From the NCBI GenBank assembly GCA_013399115.1, contig VXAA01005663.1, positions 192,759 through 256,758 on the forward strand: a stretch of 64,000 bases of DNA, given 5' to 3'. The DNA is from Anseranas semipalmata. Taxonomy: Eukaryota; Chordata; Aves; Anseriformes; Anseranatidae. Shown here piece by piece: positions 12,021 through 23,130 of this stretch (positions are counted from its first letter, which is position 1; the number at the start of each line of letters is the position of its first letter). A program made the translations under genes and the position numbers. The notes under the pieces are model-generated. The model saw only the letters and a program-made list of their open reading frames with translations, ran no database searches and was not told the DNA's origin.

Positions 12021-12640
12021 GGAAATCAACCTGAACCATGGAAGAAGCATATTGAATGTCCAAAAAGATGATCTGACAGCATAGAAAGGTGACAACTTTG
12101 GCTAAAAGATGTCTTGGTTTATTACCAATATAAATTCAGCAATTAAAATAGGAAACCGGGATGACGAATGGAAACAAGGGAACTAGATAACAAGGGAAAT
12201 AAACAAGAAGCTGTGGCCAGAAGAGTGTGGGTAAGGCAAGCTAAAGCCAGCAGAAAAATAGTTACAGTTAGGGATAACAGTCTTTAAAGATGACAGAAAA
12301 CAGAGAAATCTCAGTCCCCAATGAAATGAAGATGGTAAAGCTGAAAATACAATGTAGGAAACATAGAGGTCTTCACAGTTCCTATTGCAAAAGAAGGGTT
12401 TTGACAAACTTACCAAAGAAGAGCAGTTGAGCACTTAGCAGTTTGTTAATAATGAACCGAAGTGAAATTAAACAGTGATTAAACAGGCACATTGTCCGAA
12501 ACTCTGCCGATGTGCATTGTTAGCAGGTCTCGGAGTCCGGACACGTGCAGAAACGAGAGCTGATGCCAACAGCCAAAAGCAGATGCAAGTAACAGTATAG
12601 CGAGAAGACGCTGGTAATAATAATCAGGTTAAATTAGGAA
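12021..12640 (+). other. Purine-rich stretch, possible body of a decayed LINE
   Basis: The plus strand is rich in A and G with many GAAA/AAGGGAA words, the composition of the coding strand of CR1-type LINE ORF2, and it lies just upstream of a better CR1 match. I could not align it to a consensus from memory, so assignment is a guess. Confidence 0.2.
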
Positions 12641-12875
12641 AGCTAACTCGGGCCCCCGCCTGTTTTAGCAGCTGGGAGGGGGTGGTCTATCTCTGGTGCC
12701 GGCGGCTGGCTCTGCGGAGAGCGGACCTTAGCGAAGGGGCGGCTGCGGCAGCAGCACCGGCTGCACGCGGTGCCGGCGGCGCCGCTCCTCGGCACGGGAC
12801 AGGGCAAGGGAGGACGGGGCACCAAGCGGCTGCTCGGTAGAAAAGCAGAGGCACGGGGAAGATTTTGGCAGACCG
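12641..12875. other. Short CpG-rich block
   Basis: About 230 bases of high GC and CpG (GGCGGCTGCGGCAGCAGCAC near 12,738-12,757), directly abutting the CR1 relic. Frames in all phases on the minus strand are composition artefacts. Confidence 0.4.
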
Positions 12876-12879
12876 AGGG

Positions 12880-13690
12880 TTGTGCACCATTTTCTGAATC
12901 CTGAAGTTATTAATAATAATTGGAAAAACATAATGGGTGATGACGCAAAGTTCTGGAGCAGTGAAGAAATGCTGGGGACAAGACAGGGCAATTTGGATCA
13001 TTTGCTAAACTGAGCCCATCCGAACAAACATGAAGTCAGACATCTTGAAATAAGGAATCTAAGCCAAAGTTAGAGAGGAGGGCATTAGATCCTGGGTGGT
13101 GCTGGCCCTAAGATCCATTTGCAGGGAAAGGACAAAAAAATAAGCTTGAGCCCAGGGTGCCGCACGGGAAGGACTAAGGGCATCCCTGCATTTGTAAGCG
13201 GCACACGGAACCGAGAGGCTGCCACCTCCACCCACGGCTCTGGCGAGCCCAGTGCGGGCACCGCGCTGCTCTCCTGGGGCTTACGCTGAAGGAACACACA
13301 ACTGGGGAAGGAGAAGAGAGCTCCCAGGTTAGTCGGGTTCTAAGGAAACACCTCATAGCAAAAGAGCTAAGGAGCTAAATCTGCCTAATTTATCAAAATT
13401 AGGCTGAAACATGATGATTACTGTGAATAAATACCTGCATGGGAGAAAACACGAGACACCAACGTGTCCTTCACCTGCAAGGCAAAGCAAAGATCTGCTG
13501 GCAAGAAGCTGAAGTCAGAGAAATGCAAATGAGAGCCCAAGGACACGTTTCTTACCGCGAGGGTGATTCACCTCCAGAAAACGTTAGGGACAAAGGGGTT
13601 GAACCTCCATGTTACAGCATTTTTAATCCCATATTCAGTGCCTTTCTTGAGGAGAATCCTCAGTGAAGTTTGGGGCTAGAAAATCAGTAA
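12880..13690 (+). mobile_element. Ancient CR1-type LINE relic, 3' end of ORF2 plus 3' UTR
   Basis: Word order follows amniote CR1 consensus sequences as I remember them. Near 12,978-13,037 there is AATTTGGATCATTTGCTAAA, then GAACAAACATG; CATCTTGAAATAAGGAATCT follows at 13,041-13,060, matching the conserved CATCTAGGAACAAAGAATG. GCATTAGATCCTGGG follows at 13,082, and at about 13,350-13,440 AAGAGCTAAGGAGCTAAATC is followed by TGAATAAATACCTGCATGGG. After that come GAAGCTGAAG and GAGGGTGATTCACCTCCAGA. Translated, the first part resembles the segment after the reverse transcriptase catalytic core (DLDRL..WA..HLG type). The frame is broken many times. A GC-rich patch at 13,150-13,330 interrupts the match. 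Confidence 0.75.
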
Positions 13691-13799
13691 TTGAAAAAAA
13701 CTCAAGTCATAGAGAGGACATAAGGCCAAAGACCCCTCTGGGCTTAAGTTATACGGTGGAGAAAAGATTAAAAAAAAGTGAAGATCCCCCAAATACCCC

Positions 13800-14580
13800 C
13801 AAAGCAGCCTTGTTGAGTGGAGAGCAGCACCCCGCTGGAGCCGGCAGCGCCCCGGCCCCCGGCTGCTCCCTGTGTGTGCCGGGCCCTGAAGCACCGCTGG
13901 GCGCAAACGCAGGCTCCGGAGCATCCACGTGCTGTCTGAAGGACAAACGCTGCAAAATGTTTGGGAGCACAGTTCACGGCAAGGATTTAGGCTGGAACTG
14001 CACCAGTACGCCCAAGAGGGGATAAAAGGCCCGGCAGGGGAGAAAGCAATGAACGTACCGTGGTGGGATCCCCACCTCGGGGAGCCCTCTGGGGCGGCGG
14101 TGGCTGGGGGCAGGAGGCAGGGCGCAGGGTGCTGCCGCGGGCGAAGAGAGGCGACAGAACGCACGGAGCCGGCCGCCACGGGCACACCAAGCCCCTCGCC
14201 CGCCGCGGGCACCAAGCCCCTCGCCTGCCGTGCTGCGCCCCGAGCACCGCAGCTCGCCCCTTCCTCATCAGCCGGGCAAGGAGCAGGAGGAAGAGCACAG
14301 CTAAGGAGCCTCGCGCCCACAGAGCCCTCGCAGGTTGGGTGAGGATGCGGACTACTAGCAGATGCTGAAATATCTCTTTTTTAAACGAGGGGGAAGAAGT
14401 GGGGGCTTTACAAACAGATTCCGCTGTCCCAGTGGAAGCACGACAGCGACAATTTGTGACCTGCCGCACGGCTCGCCGGGAACCTCTCCCTCGGCGCGCG
14501 GCCCCGCGCCGCTCCCCCGCGCCCGGCCTCCATTTCCCGCTGACTCCGCGTCTGGCTGGTGGGAGCCGCACGTGAAATGG
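13800..14580. other. CpG island
   Basis: One of the strongest CpG-rich blocks, with dense CpG at 14,460-14,580. It is followed directly by an AT-rich, conserved-looking stretch. It could be a promoter of a non-coding or distant transcript. No TATA box or convincing donor was recognised. Frames of 90-214 codons on both strands are mutually overlapping and not called. Confidence 0.5.
14185..14234 (+). repeat. 25-bp tandem duplication inside the CpG island
   Basis: Two adjacent 25-bp units, both beginning CACCAAGCCCCTCGCC, differ at three positions. Likely replication slippage in GC-rich DNA. Confidence 0.7.
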
Positions 14581-14588
14581 AGGCGCGC

Positions 14589-14624
14589 GGAAGAAAGGAA
14601 GAGGAAGAAAGGGAGGAAGAAAGG
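14589..14624 (+). repeat. 36-bp homopurine tract
   Basis: An uninterrupted run of A and G at the 3' edge of the CpG island. Purine-rich tracts beside CpG islands are common near promoters. Confidence 0.6.
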
Positions 14625-14677
14625 CGCCGTGACTGGGAGGGCAGGAGAAAGGGAAAGATTGAGCGAGACGGAGAGAA

Positions 14678-14889
14678 TGTCAAAGCTCAAGTCTGGCATT
14701 TGCCTATTTAAATTCAATCATGCAGCCCTCGCAGAGCTGGAAATGGATGGCCTGCGTTATGAATTTCTGATCAGACGGCTGATAGGTTATGAGCGGGGAC
14801 GTAATCCCATTGAGAAAGCCTTTTTTCCCAAGCAAGGGCAAGCAATAACTGCCCTTCAGAGATGGCTCTTTGCTTTGCCCTTTTTATAA
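14678..14889 (+). other. Protein-like 70-codon open frame at the edge of a CpG island
   Basis: From ATG at 14,678 to TAA at 14,887-14,889 the frame is open for 70 codons in DNA of only moderate GC, so openness is less trivial than elsewhere. The frame is also open upstream to 14,362. Composition looks protein-like (L, E, R, F and I mixed, for example LEMDGLRYEFLIRRLIGYE), with A at -3 of the ATG. I do not recognise a family and see no splice acceptor. A conserved non-coding element that happens to be open is at least as likely. Confidence 0.15.
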
Positions 14890-15380
14890 TTTTTTTTCCT
14901 TTTCTTAAAAAAAAAAAAAAGTCCAAATAAGCATTTTTATGATGATAAATGTGTAATAATGATTCATTCCGCCTGCATCTGAAATGGGATATGCCTTTGC
15001 AAATCAGACATGCGCTCAAAATAAACTGCCATATTTTTTCTTTTTTAAACCTAATTAGAATTCTCTCCTTCTCTCAGCTCATTTTGTACCAACACTAGTG
15101 ATCTAAAAAGAAAGTGAAAGGAATGAACACATGCATCGAGGCTGGTATTTTTAATACCCTGCAGGGTTTTTAACGTTTTATAGTTTGCCTTTTTTTAACA
15201 TGATGTGTTTACATAAAAGGATACAAGAAAAAATTCTTCCAATGGCAAGAACTACTGGCGTACAGTAGGGCAAGCCAGAAATTATTGCAAAAGCCGATGT
15301 TTTCCTACTTCTACCCATTTGACATCCTTCAGCGTTGCTTCTCGTTAAGGTGAATTAATCAAAACAGCTGAGGACACTGA
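14890..15380. promoter_or_regulatory. AT-rich candidate conserved non-coding element
   Basis: Low-repeat AT-rich DNA beside the CpG island, with a 14-base A run at about 14,907-14,920 and homeodomain-type ATGATAAATG, CTAATTAGAA words. Candidate regulatory stretch from texture only. Confidence 0.3.
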
Positions 15381-16500
15381 AAGATTTGCAGTAGCCAAAC
15401 TCTCCAGCGAAGGGAGGCGCGTGCAGCAGGGCGCGGGCTTCGCACGCCAGCACCCAGCCCTCCAGGATCGCTCGTAACCTGTGGTGTGCAAGACCTGCGG
15501 GAAGGGAGCTGGCTGGGTAAAGCTCTGGATGCTGCCGTGTGCCCGAACAACAGCCGTCCCAGGACTGGAAGCAGCCACAGAGGAGAAAGACATCCTCCCC
15601 AGAGCGTGTCGCCAGGCCAGGGAGGACGCCTGGCACGGCAGCGGCTTCTGTAAATGATCAGAAGGGAAAACTAACATCTGTAGGGACAGGAGGGCTGAGC
15701 AGCATCACGACTTCAGTGCTAAGCAGAAAGCTGCTTTTGGAGCTGCATCTCAAATGTACTGGAAAACCAGTGACATTTCTGCGTATGCGAGTACTTTGGA
15801 AAAGGAAGTACCGGGGGCAGTGGCTGTCCCCACCGTCGGGAGTCACCCGTCAGCAGATGCTGGAAGCCTTGATGAGCCAGCACTGGGGTGCGCGGCCCGA
15901 AGGAGGGGCTGGGGAGGTCCCGGCTCCACGGCCCTGGGGCAGCTGAGCCGCGAGCTGCTGTGTGAGCAGCCACGAGCTCGCCTGTGCCGAAGCTGCACCT
16001 CTGCCTTTACAGACACGCTGTGCAGCGCCTGCTGTGGTCAAGGAAAGATGGTACAAACGAGAGCTATGGTTGTGCCTCTTCTGATACAAGAGATCTGATG
16101 GGATTTGGTAACGCTGCGGTGTCTTACTCACATCCCTAGGAGAAATTCCAGCTGGTGGGAGCATGGCAAAACCTGTGGGCACCAGCCACCACCTCCACAG
16201 ACCTCCTGTGCCCATGCACAGCTTGGGACCGCAGAACCGCTGCGCACAACCTCTGAACTCAAATTCCTCTTTCGTTCACATTTTTCCCTGCTAGTGCACT
16301 CGCACATGGGCACAGCAGCTGAAGTGAGCACAGGGAGCTGCCGATTGCCAGGTGCCCCCAGCAAAGCTGCAGGGCTGGCCGTGCTCAGGCTGGCACGGGG
16401 CTGAGCAGCCCCGGGGTGCTGTGCCCACACCCCCCGCGTTCACCGCCGGCACAAAGCCCAGCGCGGGGCGGGGAGCGCGGGACAGACCATGTGCGGCATT
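15381..16500. other. GC-rich stretch, no gene supported
   Basis: Moderately to strongly GC-rich, with the strongest CpG at 15,400-15,640 and 15,820-15,990. Frames of 80-135 codons in both directions overlap and lack domains. Confidence 0.4.
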
Positions 16501-17450
16501 GCTGTGCTGCCTCGTGGACTTCAGCTGAAGGTGGCTACTGATGTAAAACAAAATGTGCCGTGAGTGCCTTGGAAACAGGGGAAACTGAGACCCATGCCAT
16601 CACTGTATGGCACTTCTGCAAGTTCTAGGTTTGCTGGATTCATTCCCAGGTGTGGCTTCTGCTTCTGTAATGCTGTAGAACACCGGAATATCTAGCGACA
16701 AGTGAGCAGCTAAGGCTGGCGGTGTCTTGAGGGAGATCACAGTTTGCAGCTGGGGCTCTGTGACATTCAGATGCTCCATTTGTGGCAAGCAGGACGCCAA
16801 GGAGATTCTCTGCAAGCTCAGACATAGCCACCACCTCCCACCAATCAGGATCTGATGCCAACTTTACTCCTGTAAATGCAAACACTTCAGCATAGCAAGG
16901 CTACTGCAAAAAGTGCAGCCACGTTTTCCCTCAGTTTGCTGAAATCCTGGATCTCTGGCTGAGAACTGGATCGGTGCAGGAGCCTCTCAGATGTGCCTGG
17001 CCGAAGCCCCACGTCCCCGCACGCGCCACCACGGCACTGCCCCGCGGCAGCCCACAAGGGCAGCGTGGGCCGGCACTGGAGCCGGAACGGCATTTCCCCA
17101 TGCAGCACCTTTTACTCTTTCCTCTTTCAATACCTTAAAATGTGCCAACTTGCCCGGTCTCCAAAGCTATAGGCACAAAGGGAAAACTGGGGAAAAAAAA
17201 AAAAAAAAATTGTATAAGGCAATTTTCCACCCTCCTGAGAACATATCGTAACTGCAAACGTTTTGTGAAATTTCACGTACACAACATGAGGCTCCCATGA
17301 AGCTCGCGTACTGCAAGCATCTTGGATATTTTTCCTGAGGAACGCAAAAAGCTGATGAACCAAGTGGCTTGCTAGTCTCACACGCTCCAAATGGTTAATT
17401 TTGCTCAGTATCCTCGCACTGAAATGGGCACAAAAGCTCACAGCTGATAA
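16501..17450. other. Mixed-composition spacer
   Basis: Short GC patch at 17,000-17,100; a 17-base A run at 17,193-17,209. Nothing recognised. Confidence 0.4.
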
Positions 17451-18480
17451 TTATGAAATAACGTGGCCACAGGGGAGTTCCCTCCCCATTACCATTGGTT
17501 AGGGATTGTCTTATGTCCTGGAGCAGTAGAATTTTGATTATTTAATTGAAATTATATATATTAGCATGGATGTTCTTGTTAGCCATAAAATAAAATATCT
17601 AATATTTTCAATCTTGTTGCATCAACATCTTGTGGCAATGAACTCCAAGGGATAAAAGCACATTATGTGAAAATATTGTTTAAATTTGCCACCTTTCAGT
17701 GTCACTGCCTGGATCCTTGCATTGGGAATAAAAAAAAAAAAAGAAAAGAAAAGGAAAAAGAAAGAAAAGGACTGGGGGACAACAAATAACTGCCTATTGG
17801 CCTTCTTTCTCTCTTTTTATTTTGTATCCAGAATAAAAGATTTGCTTTAACTGAGGTAGAAGAGTATGGTCAATTATCTAGCATATCCCATAATTTCTTG
17901 TCAATTAAAGTTTCTAAAAAACTCTGTCTTCTACTAACAGATCTTAGAGCCAAGTGTTGCTAGTCTCCTTTATGTCACAGGACCAATCAATTCCCAATGA
18001 CCAAGTAAAACCCCAGAAAGACATTTGTTTTATTATCCGTGTTCTAATCAAATAGAGGGGTTCCTAAGCTGGTGATTACAATTGCTGCCACTTGTATTTG
18101 CAGTATCTGCTTTACATATTTATTTGGTAAATCAAAAATAGAGGTTAGCTAAAGAAGTAAACCTACAATAATAAAGGATCTTCTTGTAAAAAGCTTTTAG
18201 TGTTTTCATTAACTTATTAAATTTAAACTCATTTTTCCTAGTTTTCCCTTCTGCAGTTAATAACTTTTATATAGCAATCCTATAATTACATTAACAAAAA
18301 GGTAAATTTCCCCCTTTTCCCACAGTATAATGGCATTAATGGGATATTAACCAGTAAAACTGCAAATTAAGTCAACTCATCTTCCACTGATAGGGCACAA
18401 ATTTTAATTTAGGTGGTTCTGAAGTTTTCAGGGTTTTTTTGTTGTTTTTTTGTTTTAATAAAAAAAACTGTTACCAAGCT
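17451..18480. promoter_or_regulatory. Long AT-rich candidate conserved non-coding element
   Basis: About 1 kb of AT-rich, unique DNA ahead of a CpG island. Homeodomain-type TTAATTGAAAT and TAATTA words are frequent. The only repeat is the purine tract at 17,730-17,771. No frame above 60 codons. Candidate enhancer cluster by texture. Confidence 0.3.
17730..17771 (+). repeat. 42-bp homopurine, A-rich tract
   Basis: Uninterrupted A/G run made of an A13 block and AAAAG/AAAGA words. Simple repeat. Confidence 0.7.
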
Positions 18481-18529
18481 TCTGTTTTTCCCAGTGTAGC
18501 AGCACAGCCCACTGTAACATCCTAATCGC

Positions 18530-19430
18530 CACGGAGCAGTTTGGGTTTGTGCCCTGAAACGCAGCGCGAGCCCGAAGCCGCCCCAGCGGGAGCAAAGCGG
18601 GGGGCTGAGCCCCGGAGCCCAGCAGGCGGCAGGGAGCGTCGGTGGCCCCGAGGACGCCCGGCTGCCGGAGCCAGCGGAGCACGGGGGCTTCTCCCGGGAG
18701 GAGTTCTGGCCGGCCTTCTGCTCTAAGCGCGCCCGTCCAGCCAGCGCGCCCTCAGCATCTCAGCCCCGTCCATCACGTGCCGGCCTCCAACCCGCGTGGC
18801 GAGGGACATGCGCGGGAAGTGCCACCTCCGCCAGCGAGTTCAGTTACGGGCAACCCCGCGAAAGCTGTAGGATGCAGACGAGCCTGTGGGACGCAGACCC
18901 CAGCCCTGCCCGCGCGCACCGGCACACGCCCGTGCCCGCAGCCTCGAGCGCGCTTGGCTCCGCAGGGCGAGGCCCAGAGCTCCGGCGATGACGGGCTGCC
19001 GTGGGATGGGGCGGCCGGGCTGGAGCCAGGAGCGTGGGTGCCCTCGGCCGCCAGCGACACGCTGCTGATCCGGGGAACAGACCGCCGGCCTTCAGTCCTC
19101 AAAAGCGACTTTTTTGTCTGTGCGCGCGTGTTGGTGGCAGTTTGTTGGGTTTTTCTGCTTGCTCTAAACGCATATGGAGGTTGCAGTACTTTTAACATCA
19201 CATCATTTTGCAGATTTTAAGTGCAGCTCCCAAAACAGCCGAGTCAATAAACTAGGAAGGACAGGCAGGAGCAAGCATTTGTGCGCACCCGTCCTGGCTG
19301 CGGGGCCCCAGGGCGCAGCCACTGCAGCTTTCGCGTCCCGGTGTCCCGACGTCCCGACGTACACCAGGTGCCTCAGCTCTCCCAGAGCTCCCAAGGCAAG
19401 GAGGGGAGGGACAGCAGAAACTCGGGATGA
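18530..19430. other. CpG island
   Basis: Dense CpG at 18,545-19,090, weaker to 19,400. A short tandem GTCCCGAC repeat lies at 19,343-19,358. Overlapping frames of 60-192 codons on both strands are composition artefacts. Function as promoter is possible but no core promoter element was identified. Confidence 0.45.
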
Positions 19431-20640
19431 AACGCACAGAATTTCAATAATAGCTCTAACAGTCAGAAACATATCTTTGGAATATTAGATTTATGCAGTG
19501 GGAAGGAACCATCAAAAATGTTCCATTTAAGAAATATAAAGACTTACTGAGCTAGTGAAGCACAACAGAAACACTCAGTGATAAAGGACATCACAGCCCT
19601 TTATAAACTGAACCGGTGGTTTCCCAAATTTAATATGCATGAACAGTGCATGTGAGTCCTCTTAAATCCAAGTACCAAACCCTGCCTGTTTAATAAATCT
19701 CACCAGTACTCCACTATTAGACAGGGGATTAAAACTAATCTATCAATCCCAAAACCAAGCACAGAGTGGATTAAAATGCAAAACACATGAGAGTATGAAG
19801 ATGCTTAATGCTAAATAACAAACATTTCAATCACAGAAATCATTTTTATCTTCTTGTTTATGCTAAGTAGATACTATTAGGCTTAATATCTGTATTAACA
19901 CAAGTGGGGGAAGAAACAGTTTTAAGGAGACCTAAATACTTGAACACTACTGTATTGCTTGCAAGCAGAAGCTCTCTTGTTGGAAGTGAGTGCACCATGG
20001 CGTTTAAAATAATTGTTTACTCTCTGAGGCCAGCTCAATGGTGCTTGACCTTTTTCTATTTTTCTAACCCAAAGCAATGCACCCATAGGGTCTTAAGAAA
20101 GACAGAACTCAAACCTGTTATTTGCATCATAATATCTGAATATCGCATTACTACCACCACTGGTGATGTCACAGATGTTACGCTTGTATCCCGATGTCAG
20201 TTCAGCTGACAGTGAACCGTGGTTTTGGGTGCTTTGGGTGTTTGTTTGTTTTATAAAGAGTAAATGAAAAAGAGCTCGCTCCACTATGGGATAAACACAG
20301 GGAGCAAAGATGAAGAGAGAAGGGTAAAACTGTGCTTGCCTACCTGAAACAGGGGAATGGCCTAACCTAATTCACCCGGTGCTTCCCACCTCACCCAGTA
20401 ATTCACTTCCCCGTGGTCACTCCAAGTTCACAACAACGGGGTGACCCCCTTTGGCTGAGCTGCATGAGGTTATACGTATGTATTTCTGCCTTTGTGCATC
20501 TGCCCTGCAGAGAGAAGGACTTGAGAGCGCTACAGCCAGCTACGGAGAGAGAAGGCACTGCGTGCTACGTCACAGCTTCCAAAATCCCGCAGGGCTGAGA
20601 AATGCCAAATGCCTGCCTAAATTCGTTTGTAGCTGAGAGT
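19431..20640. other. AT-rich spacer, partly enhancer-like
   Basis: 19,430-20,230 is AT-rich unique sequence; 20,340-20,640 is mid-GC. A stretch at 19,614-19,660 faintly recalls hAT/MER5-type ends but is not called. No gene seen. Confidence 0.3.
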
Positions 20641-21300
20641 ATCCAGCACCTGCAGAACTGGGCCTTTGTCTTCAGTATCCAAGCAAAAACTACCCCTGAA
20701 TCAATGAGTAATCATCTGATTTGATATGAAATAACATCCATCGGGGATTTGTTTGAGGTCGCCATCACACTCGTTTCACTTGTAGGCATATCAGGTTGTG
20801 AACTGATGTCTGCAGATGTGAAAGCTGGTGCATTAACCCAGTGGTATTATCACCAGCAGAATGTATAATGAGGAGAAGGCGAGCGGCTGGTTTGTGTGTG
20901 CGAGGACGGATAATGTCACACGGGTTCAGGCTATCTAGCTGGAGAGGGAAATTTGGTGACAGGAAAAAAATAAAGGCAAGCCACCCATCCCCCTCACGTC
21001 CCTAACGTCAGCTTGTGATGATGTTTGTTTGTCCGTGGGGCCTTGCTCCCGGTGTGGCAAGAGGCCACGGTGCTATTTCAGCTGAAAAATACAGTAAAGT
21101 CGCGCTGTTCTTGTTCGTATTTGCCTTGGTAGGTAAGGGTTTTTTCTGAAGTGTCATCATCCACTAGTTACTGAGATCCTTCCACAACAGTATACGTCCT
21201 TAATGGAAAGCATGAAATAAAGACAGAAGCAAACACTTTGTTCTGAGGGTTGAGGCGGTTAGCTAACAGATTTATGCTGTCCTAATCTCTTAATTTTAGC
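20641..21300. promoter_or_regulatory. Candidate conserved non-coding element
   Basis: Balanced-composition unique sequence with diverse motif words: GATTTGATATG, CAGATGTG (E-box), GTATTATCACC and GGATAATG (GATA/bicoid type), and CACGTC with AACGTCAG (CRE-like). Such motif-rich, repeat-free DNA between CpG blocks is typical of developmental enhancers. Not verified by alignment. Confidence 0.35.
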
Positions 21301-21800
21301 AGAAGTCACAAATTCAGGAAAAGAAAAAGGGAAGAGAGCAGCAGTTTGATAGTTTCTGCACAAATTGAAAACATTGGTATTTTATTTCACAATAAAGTGA
21401 CAAACACAAAACTGCAAGCATATGCCCTCATCTCATCTCCGTGACAGTCGGGCTGTGCGAGTGCAGCTCCGTTTTTACCTGCCCTCGCTCTCCGTTTGGC
21501 CCGTATCTGTGTCGTCTACAAAGCAAAAGGACGCCGCCTACGCGTATCGACGAGCTAACGTGAGCAAGCAAGACCTCCCGATTTCACAAAGAAGGCGCGT
21601 ACCCACGCGGCTCTGAGCCAAGCTTCGCTCCCCCCGAGGTGTGCTGCACCGCTCGCCTGGGTGCGGGAGCTGCCTGCAAGGGCAAGGTGGGCGCAGCCCC
21701 CGGCCCTCCCCGGCGCACCCCCAGCCTGGCCGCTGCCCCCTCACCAGCGGTCAGCATCACTGCCCGGCTGGTAGCGCTCCCAGAAGCCCAGAGTGGTTCC
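21301..21800. other. GC-rich block
   Basis: 21,590-21,770 is GC- and CpG-rich. Frames on both strands overlap. Nothing recognised. Confidence 0.4.
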
Positions 21801-22030
21801 GTTCGGTTATTTAAAGGCATTTTCATTTTCCCCACCTAATATAACACTCAACACAAGATGTGCCACGAATGAGGTGAGAAGTCAGGATCATTACAAATAA
21901 ACAGCTCACGGCTGTTAGCAAAAGCTGTACAAAATAAATTAATGACATTAGCATCAGTAATTGTGGAAGCACTCATTAAAATGCCATTTGGAGAGAGGAA
22001 ACACCTTTGACAACGGTAAAATCTCTGGGA
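21801..22030. promoter_or_regulatory. Candidate conserved non-coding element with homeodomain words
   Basis: AT-rich stretch of about 230 bases with AAATTAATGACATTAG, CAGTAATTGTGG and CATTAAAATG words plus a small hairpin (AACAGC/GCTGTT, 21,900-21,916). Sharp change to GC-rich DNA on both sides. Confidence 0.35.
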
Positions 22031-22690
22031 AAGAAACCAGCCCCTGGGAGCGCCGGGCTCCAGGAAGCTGCCCGTGGGCAGGAGGACCGGGAGCAAAAGG
22101 AGAAGCAGCGCAACCACCTCGGCGTGCAGAAATGGTGAACCTCTGCAGCAGCCCTGTATCAACGCGAGTTACCTAAAGCTCCCTTCAGCGTCTCCCAGCC
22201 ATAAACCGGGCAGTAGCTGTTGTTACTTTGCTCTTCCCGTGACTTCCCTCAGCAGAACGCCTGCAGCCGGGAGCTACCAGATGCAACCCAAGTAACCGGA
22301 GCAGCGTGCACACGGGGCCCAGCACAGAGACCCGAACGCGCTCGGGAGAGAACCAGGGCTGCAGCGCCAGCGCGTGCACCTCTTAGTGGTCACCGCCTCT
22401 GTTCGCCTCCAGCTGCCACCTTCACGCTTCCCGCGCTTTGAGCGGAGCTGCACGAGGCCAGGCAGGCGTCCCGCAGCGGTCGAAGCCATGTTGTTTCGGG
22501 ACCGGCTGCACAGCCTGCGTCTCCCGGGTAGAGCAGGTCGCTGCTCCGCAATACTGCGGCGCGGCCGCACGACCCCGGCAGCTCCCCCCGAGGACGCTCC
22601 CTGTCCCCGCACGGTGGCCCCGGAACAAAGGGGGCAAACGGGACCCGGCTCTGCTGCCGGGAGGATCGGGGAGGGTGCAAGTGTGGCGAG
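22031..22690. other. CpG island
   Basis: GC rises from 22,040 and CpG is densest at 22,400-22,690. Many mutually overlapping frames. It sits between two enhancer-like AT-rich stretches. Confidence 0.45.
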
Positions 22691-23130
22691 GTTTACAAGA
22701 TTAATTCTTATCTCTCTGGGCAGTGGGTCAAGTCAGAACTGTCATTCAACTAACCCTACGGATAATCTCCCTTTATTACTTTCAATCAAACTAAGTGTCT
22801 GCAATCTGCGGTATGGTTACTAATTTATTGAAAGAAATTACTTGTAGAGCTTGATTATATAATAGACGAAATATAAAATAGGCCGGGTAAGCATCCATCG
22901 AGTTTTTACGTATCTCATCGCATAGCAAAGCTTCTTCAGCCTAGCTGCATTAGCGCTAGGCAGCTGCTCAGCGAGCGAAAATTCACAGAAAGAAGTGGAC
23001 ATTCTGTTTGTCCACTTCCTAATTAAAATAAGAGAAAAAGAAATGTGATTAGGGTTACACTTGGTATCAAATCTAAAAATTTGCTGTTTGCGAATATTTA
23101 ATAAATGCGTTTTGTGTAAAATCAAATTTC
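22691..23130. promoter_or_regulatory. Candidate conserved non-coding element with strong hairpins
   Basis: AT-rich, repeat-free DNA with homeodomain words, TGCGGT (RUNX type) and a cluster of inverted repeats: CCTAGC/GCTAGG near 22,940-22,962 and the 10-bp arms at 22,992-23,018. Could be an enhancer, or a structured RNA locus. Confidence 0.35.
22992..23018. repeat. Perfect 10-bp inverted repeat, 7-base loop
   Basis: GAAGTGGACA (22,992-23,001) and TGTCCACTTC (23,009-23,018) are exact reverse complements around the loop TTCTGTT. Stable hairpin if transcribed on either strand; too short for a typical microRNA precursor. Confidence 0.7.

Noticed and set aside
19614..19720. MER5-like word order (GGTGGTTTCCCAAATTTAATATGCATGAAC)
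   Set aside because: Resemblance is short and MER5 is a eutherian family; likely chance.
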